This document shows positions 14,150 to 14,956 of a stretch of DNA of 14,956 nucleotides, piece by piece; within the stretch, counting starts at the first letter, position 1; each line of letters begins with the position of its first letter. This stretch comes from Bacteroidales bacterium (GTDB taxonomy: Bacteria; Bacteroidota; Bacteroidia; Bacteroidales; VadinHA17). Where the stretch lies: positions 1 to 14,956 of the forward strand of contig DAIDJT010000028.1 of the NCBI GenBank assembly GCA_027451265.1, given 5' to 3'. The notes beneath the pieces were generated by a model that was not told the DNA's origin, did not search any database, and saw nothing but the letters and a program-made list of their open reading frames with translations. Made by a program: the position numbers and the translations under genes.

Positions 14150-14181
14150 CAAACGTACGTTATTTTTGAGAAAGATGCAAA
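14150..14181 (-). promoter_or_regulatory. Consensus Bacteroidota promoter for the permease operon
   Basis: The minus strand has TTTG (14181-14178), 20 bp, then TACGTTTG (14157-14150), an exact TTTG/TAnnTTTG pair. Predicted initiation is about 10 nt before the permease ATG at 14133. It lies in the 54-bp gap after the START-like gene, so the five downstream genes can be transcribed without the first one. Confidence 0.6.
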
Positions 14182-14187
14182 GCTCTC

Positions 14188-14574
14188 TCACTCGGTAACA
14201 CCGAGGACTTTTTTCAGGTAAGAGATCTGGGTGTCCCACAGGTCCTTTGCATCTTCTATCTCATCCTCTTCCGCGTGGTCAGTAATGATGAGGGCGGTAT
14301 CATTGGTAAGTTCATGGATGATGATTCTGAATTCGAAGAAATTGGATTCGGTGTCGACAAAGTCAAGCCAGTCGAATCTGACTGCCTTGTTTTCTCTTGC
14401 ATAGACGAGCCGGGCTCTGGCTTCGGTTTTATTCCAGTGGAAGGAGAAGATGTCACCGTCAACCGTTACATTGTCAGCGAACCATTCAGAGAGGCCTTCC
14501 GGGGTGCTGAGCCTGTCGTATAGTACTCTTACAGGTGTGTTGAGTGTATATTCAATTTCGAATCTGGCTCTCAT
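14188..14574 (-). CDS. START-like / SRPBCC (AHSA1-type) domain protein
   Basis: This 128-residue protein is a single small alpha/beta hydrophobic-pocket domain with no signal peptide or TM segment, so it is cytosolic. Helix-grip features are FEIEYTLNTPVRVLYDRLST (5-24), the EGLSEWFADNV segment typical of the AHSA1/START-like group, central beta strands (IFSFHWN, ARLVYA, VRFDWLDF) and a long C-terminal helix (DLWDTQISYLKKVLG). Acidic residues are concentrated near the C-terminus. The ligand and role are unknown. It is the first gene of the cluster, 54 bp before the LptF/LptG-like permease, which has its own promoter, so functional linkage is only suggested. No convincing -7 element was seen before it. 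Confidence 0.85.
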   Translation of the reverse strand: MRARFEIEYTLNTPVRVLYDRLSTPEGLSEWFADNVTVDGDIFSFHWNKTEARARLVYARENKAVRFDWLDFVDTESNFFEFRIIIHELTNDTALIITDHAEEDEIEDAKDLWDTQISYLKKVLGVTE

Positions 14575-14625
14575 TTCAGGGGATGACTGTCATGCAATAT
14601 AAAAATAATAGATGAAAAGAAAAAG

Positions 14626-14659
14626 TTTGCCGGGCAAAATGAAAAAATATTTATATTTG
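14626..14659 (+). promoter_or_regulatory. Promoter of the tRNA gene
   Basis: TTTG (14626-14629) is followed after 22 bp by TATATTTG (14652-14659), an exact TAnnTTTG. The mature tRNA begins 35 bp later. The -33 TTTG lies inside the small inverted repeat TTTGCC-G-GGCAAA (14626-14638). Confidence 0.55.
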
Positions 14660-14693
14660 CAGCCTTGAAAAACCCGCCTTTTAGCGGCAAGAT

Positions 14694-14767
14694 GGCGAGA
14701 TAGCTCAGATGGTTAGAGCGCATGATTCATAATCATGAGGTCGAGAGTTCAATTCTCTCTCTCGCTA
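14694..14767 (+). tRNA. tRNA-Met (anticodon CAT), probably elongator
   Basis: The cloverleaf folds fully. The acceptor stem is GGCGAGA/TCTCGCT with a G1-U72 wobble at the end, the D arm is GCTC/GAGC, and the anticodon stem is CATGA/TCATG with loop TTCATAA (anticodon CAT). The variable loop is five bases (AGGTC), and the T arm is GAGAG/CTCTC with loop TTCAATT. It lacks the three consecutive G-C pairs of the anticodon stem and the 1-72 mismatch form of initiator tRNA, so it is not initiator. tRNA-Ile with lysidine at C34 also has a CAT gene anticodon and cannot be fully excluded. CCA is not encoded (A73 is followed by CAA). Confidence 0.93.
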
Positions 14768-14779
14768 CAAAGGAAAGCA

Positions 14780-14820
14780 CCGGTCATTTGCAGACAGCAG
14801 ATGACCGGACTTTTTGTTTT
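14780..14820 (+). terminator. Intrinsic terminator after the tRNA
   Basis: CCGGTCAT (14780-14787) pairs perfectly with ATGACCGG (14801-14808) around a 13-nt loop, followed by CTTTTTGTTTT. It lies 12 bp after the tRNA 3' end and should end the single-tRNA transcript. Confidence 0.85.
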
Positions 14821-14868
14821 ATGACGGAGCTGAAAACTTGTTTTCAAGCGACATAATAAAACAAAAAG
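14810..14868. repeat. Nested inverted repeat beyond the tRNA terminator
   Basis: CTTTTTGTTTTAT (14810-14822) is a perfect 13-bp inverse of ATAAAACAAAAAG (14856-14868). Inside it, TGAAAAC (14831-14837) and GTTTTCA (14840-14846) form a second 7-bp stem. The outer arm contains the T tract of the tRNA terminator. It could make termination work in both directions or mark the end of a small mobile or REP-like element. From 14869 to the window end I see no confident gene. Confidence 0.6.
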
Positions 14869-14956
14869 GACATAGTATCGCCTGGGGTTGCGTTATTTTC
14901 CGTTGTTATGGCCCCTTCAGGAGAATCACAGCCCGCCAACAGCAGGCTGTAATTCC

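Noticed and set aside
14694..14767. Initiator tRNA
   Set aside because: The anticodon stem lacks the three consecutive G-C pairs, and positions 1-72 form G-U rather than the initiator mismatch.
14768..14956. tRNA-borne attachment site of an integrated element
   Set aside because: No integrase and no second copy of the tRNA 3' end are present in the window, so integration cannot be supported.

Overview
The window looks like chromosomal DNA of a member of the Bacteroidota, probably Bacteroidales-like. The evidence is the gene content: a RibBA fusion, an enlarged LptF/LptG-type permease, a lipoprotein glucosaminidase with LysM domains, and a histidine kinase/OmpR-type regulator pair resembling RprX/RprY. 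Several genes are also preceded by the Bacteroidota -7 promoter element TAnnTTTG, sometimes with a TTTG-like -33 element. No integrase, transposase, CRISPR array or phage gene was seen. Most of the window is ordinary core genome, and the interest lies mainly in its intergenic structure.

Left part (1-3082): the 5' two-thirds of dnaK runs off the left edge on the minus strand. It is divergent from panB (ketopantoate hydroxymethyltransferase, pantothenate/CoA pathway), which is followed by an RluA/RluD-type pseudouridine synthase. A 7-bp-period tandem array begins 2 bp after the panB stop.

Middle part (3083-6122): a small secreted protein of unknown function (minus strand) is divergent from a two-component operon (sensor kinase then OmpR-type regulator, overlapping by ATGA). 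Their shared 132-bp intergenic region holds four GTTAA direct repeats at 11/10/11-bp spacing, placed between two outward-facing -7 elements. This is a good candidate for the regulator's own binding site. A second set of phased GGTT repeats lies just past the 3' end of the secreted-protein gene. The secreted protein, kinase and regulator form the best candidate for a little-described envelope-sensing module.

Region 6123-8084: an 8-bp-period array and a second 7-bp-period array fill the gap between the regulator and cytidine deaminase (minus strand). The second 7-bp array belongs to the same family as the one after panB, but inverted. Cytidine deaminase is divergent from the LysM glucosaminidase lipoprotein.

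Right part (8076-14574, all minus strand): a tightly packed six-gene cluster in transcription order is START/SRPBCC-like protein, LptF/LptG permease, family-4-like glycosyltransferase, membrane family-2 glycosyltransferase, ribBA and fmt. From the permease onward the genes overlap or abut, so envelope glycan/lipid export is transcriptionally tied to riboflavin synthesis and translation initiation. A consensus promoter precedes the permease. fmt ends by overlapping the 3' end of the convergent glucosaminidase gene.

Right edge (14575-14956): a tRNA with CAT anticodon (probably elongator Met) has its own promoter and a strong intrinsic terminator. Beyond it is a larger inverted repeat that shares the terminator's T tract. 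No gene could be confidently called after the tRNA.
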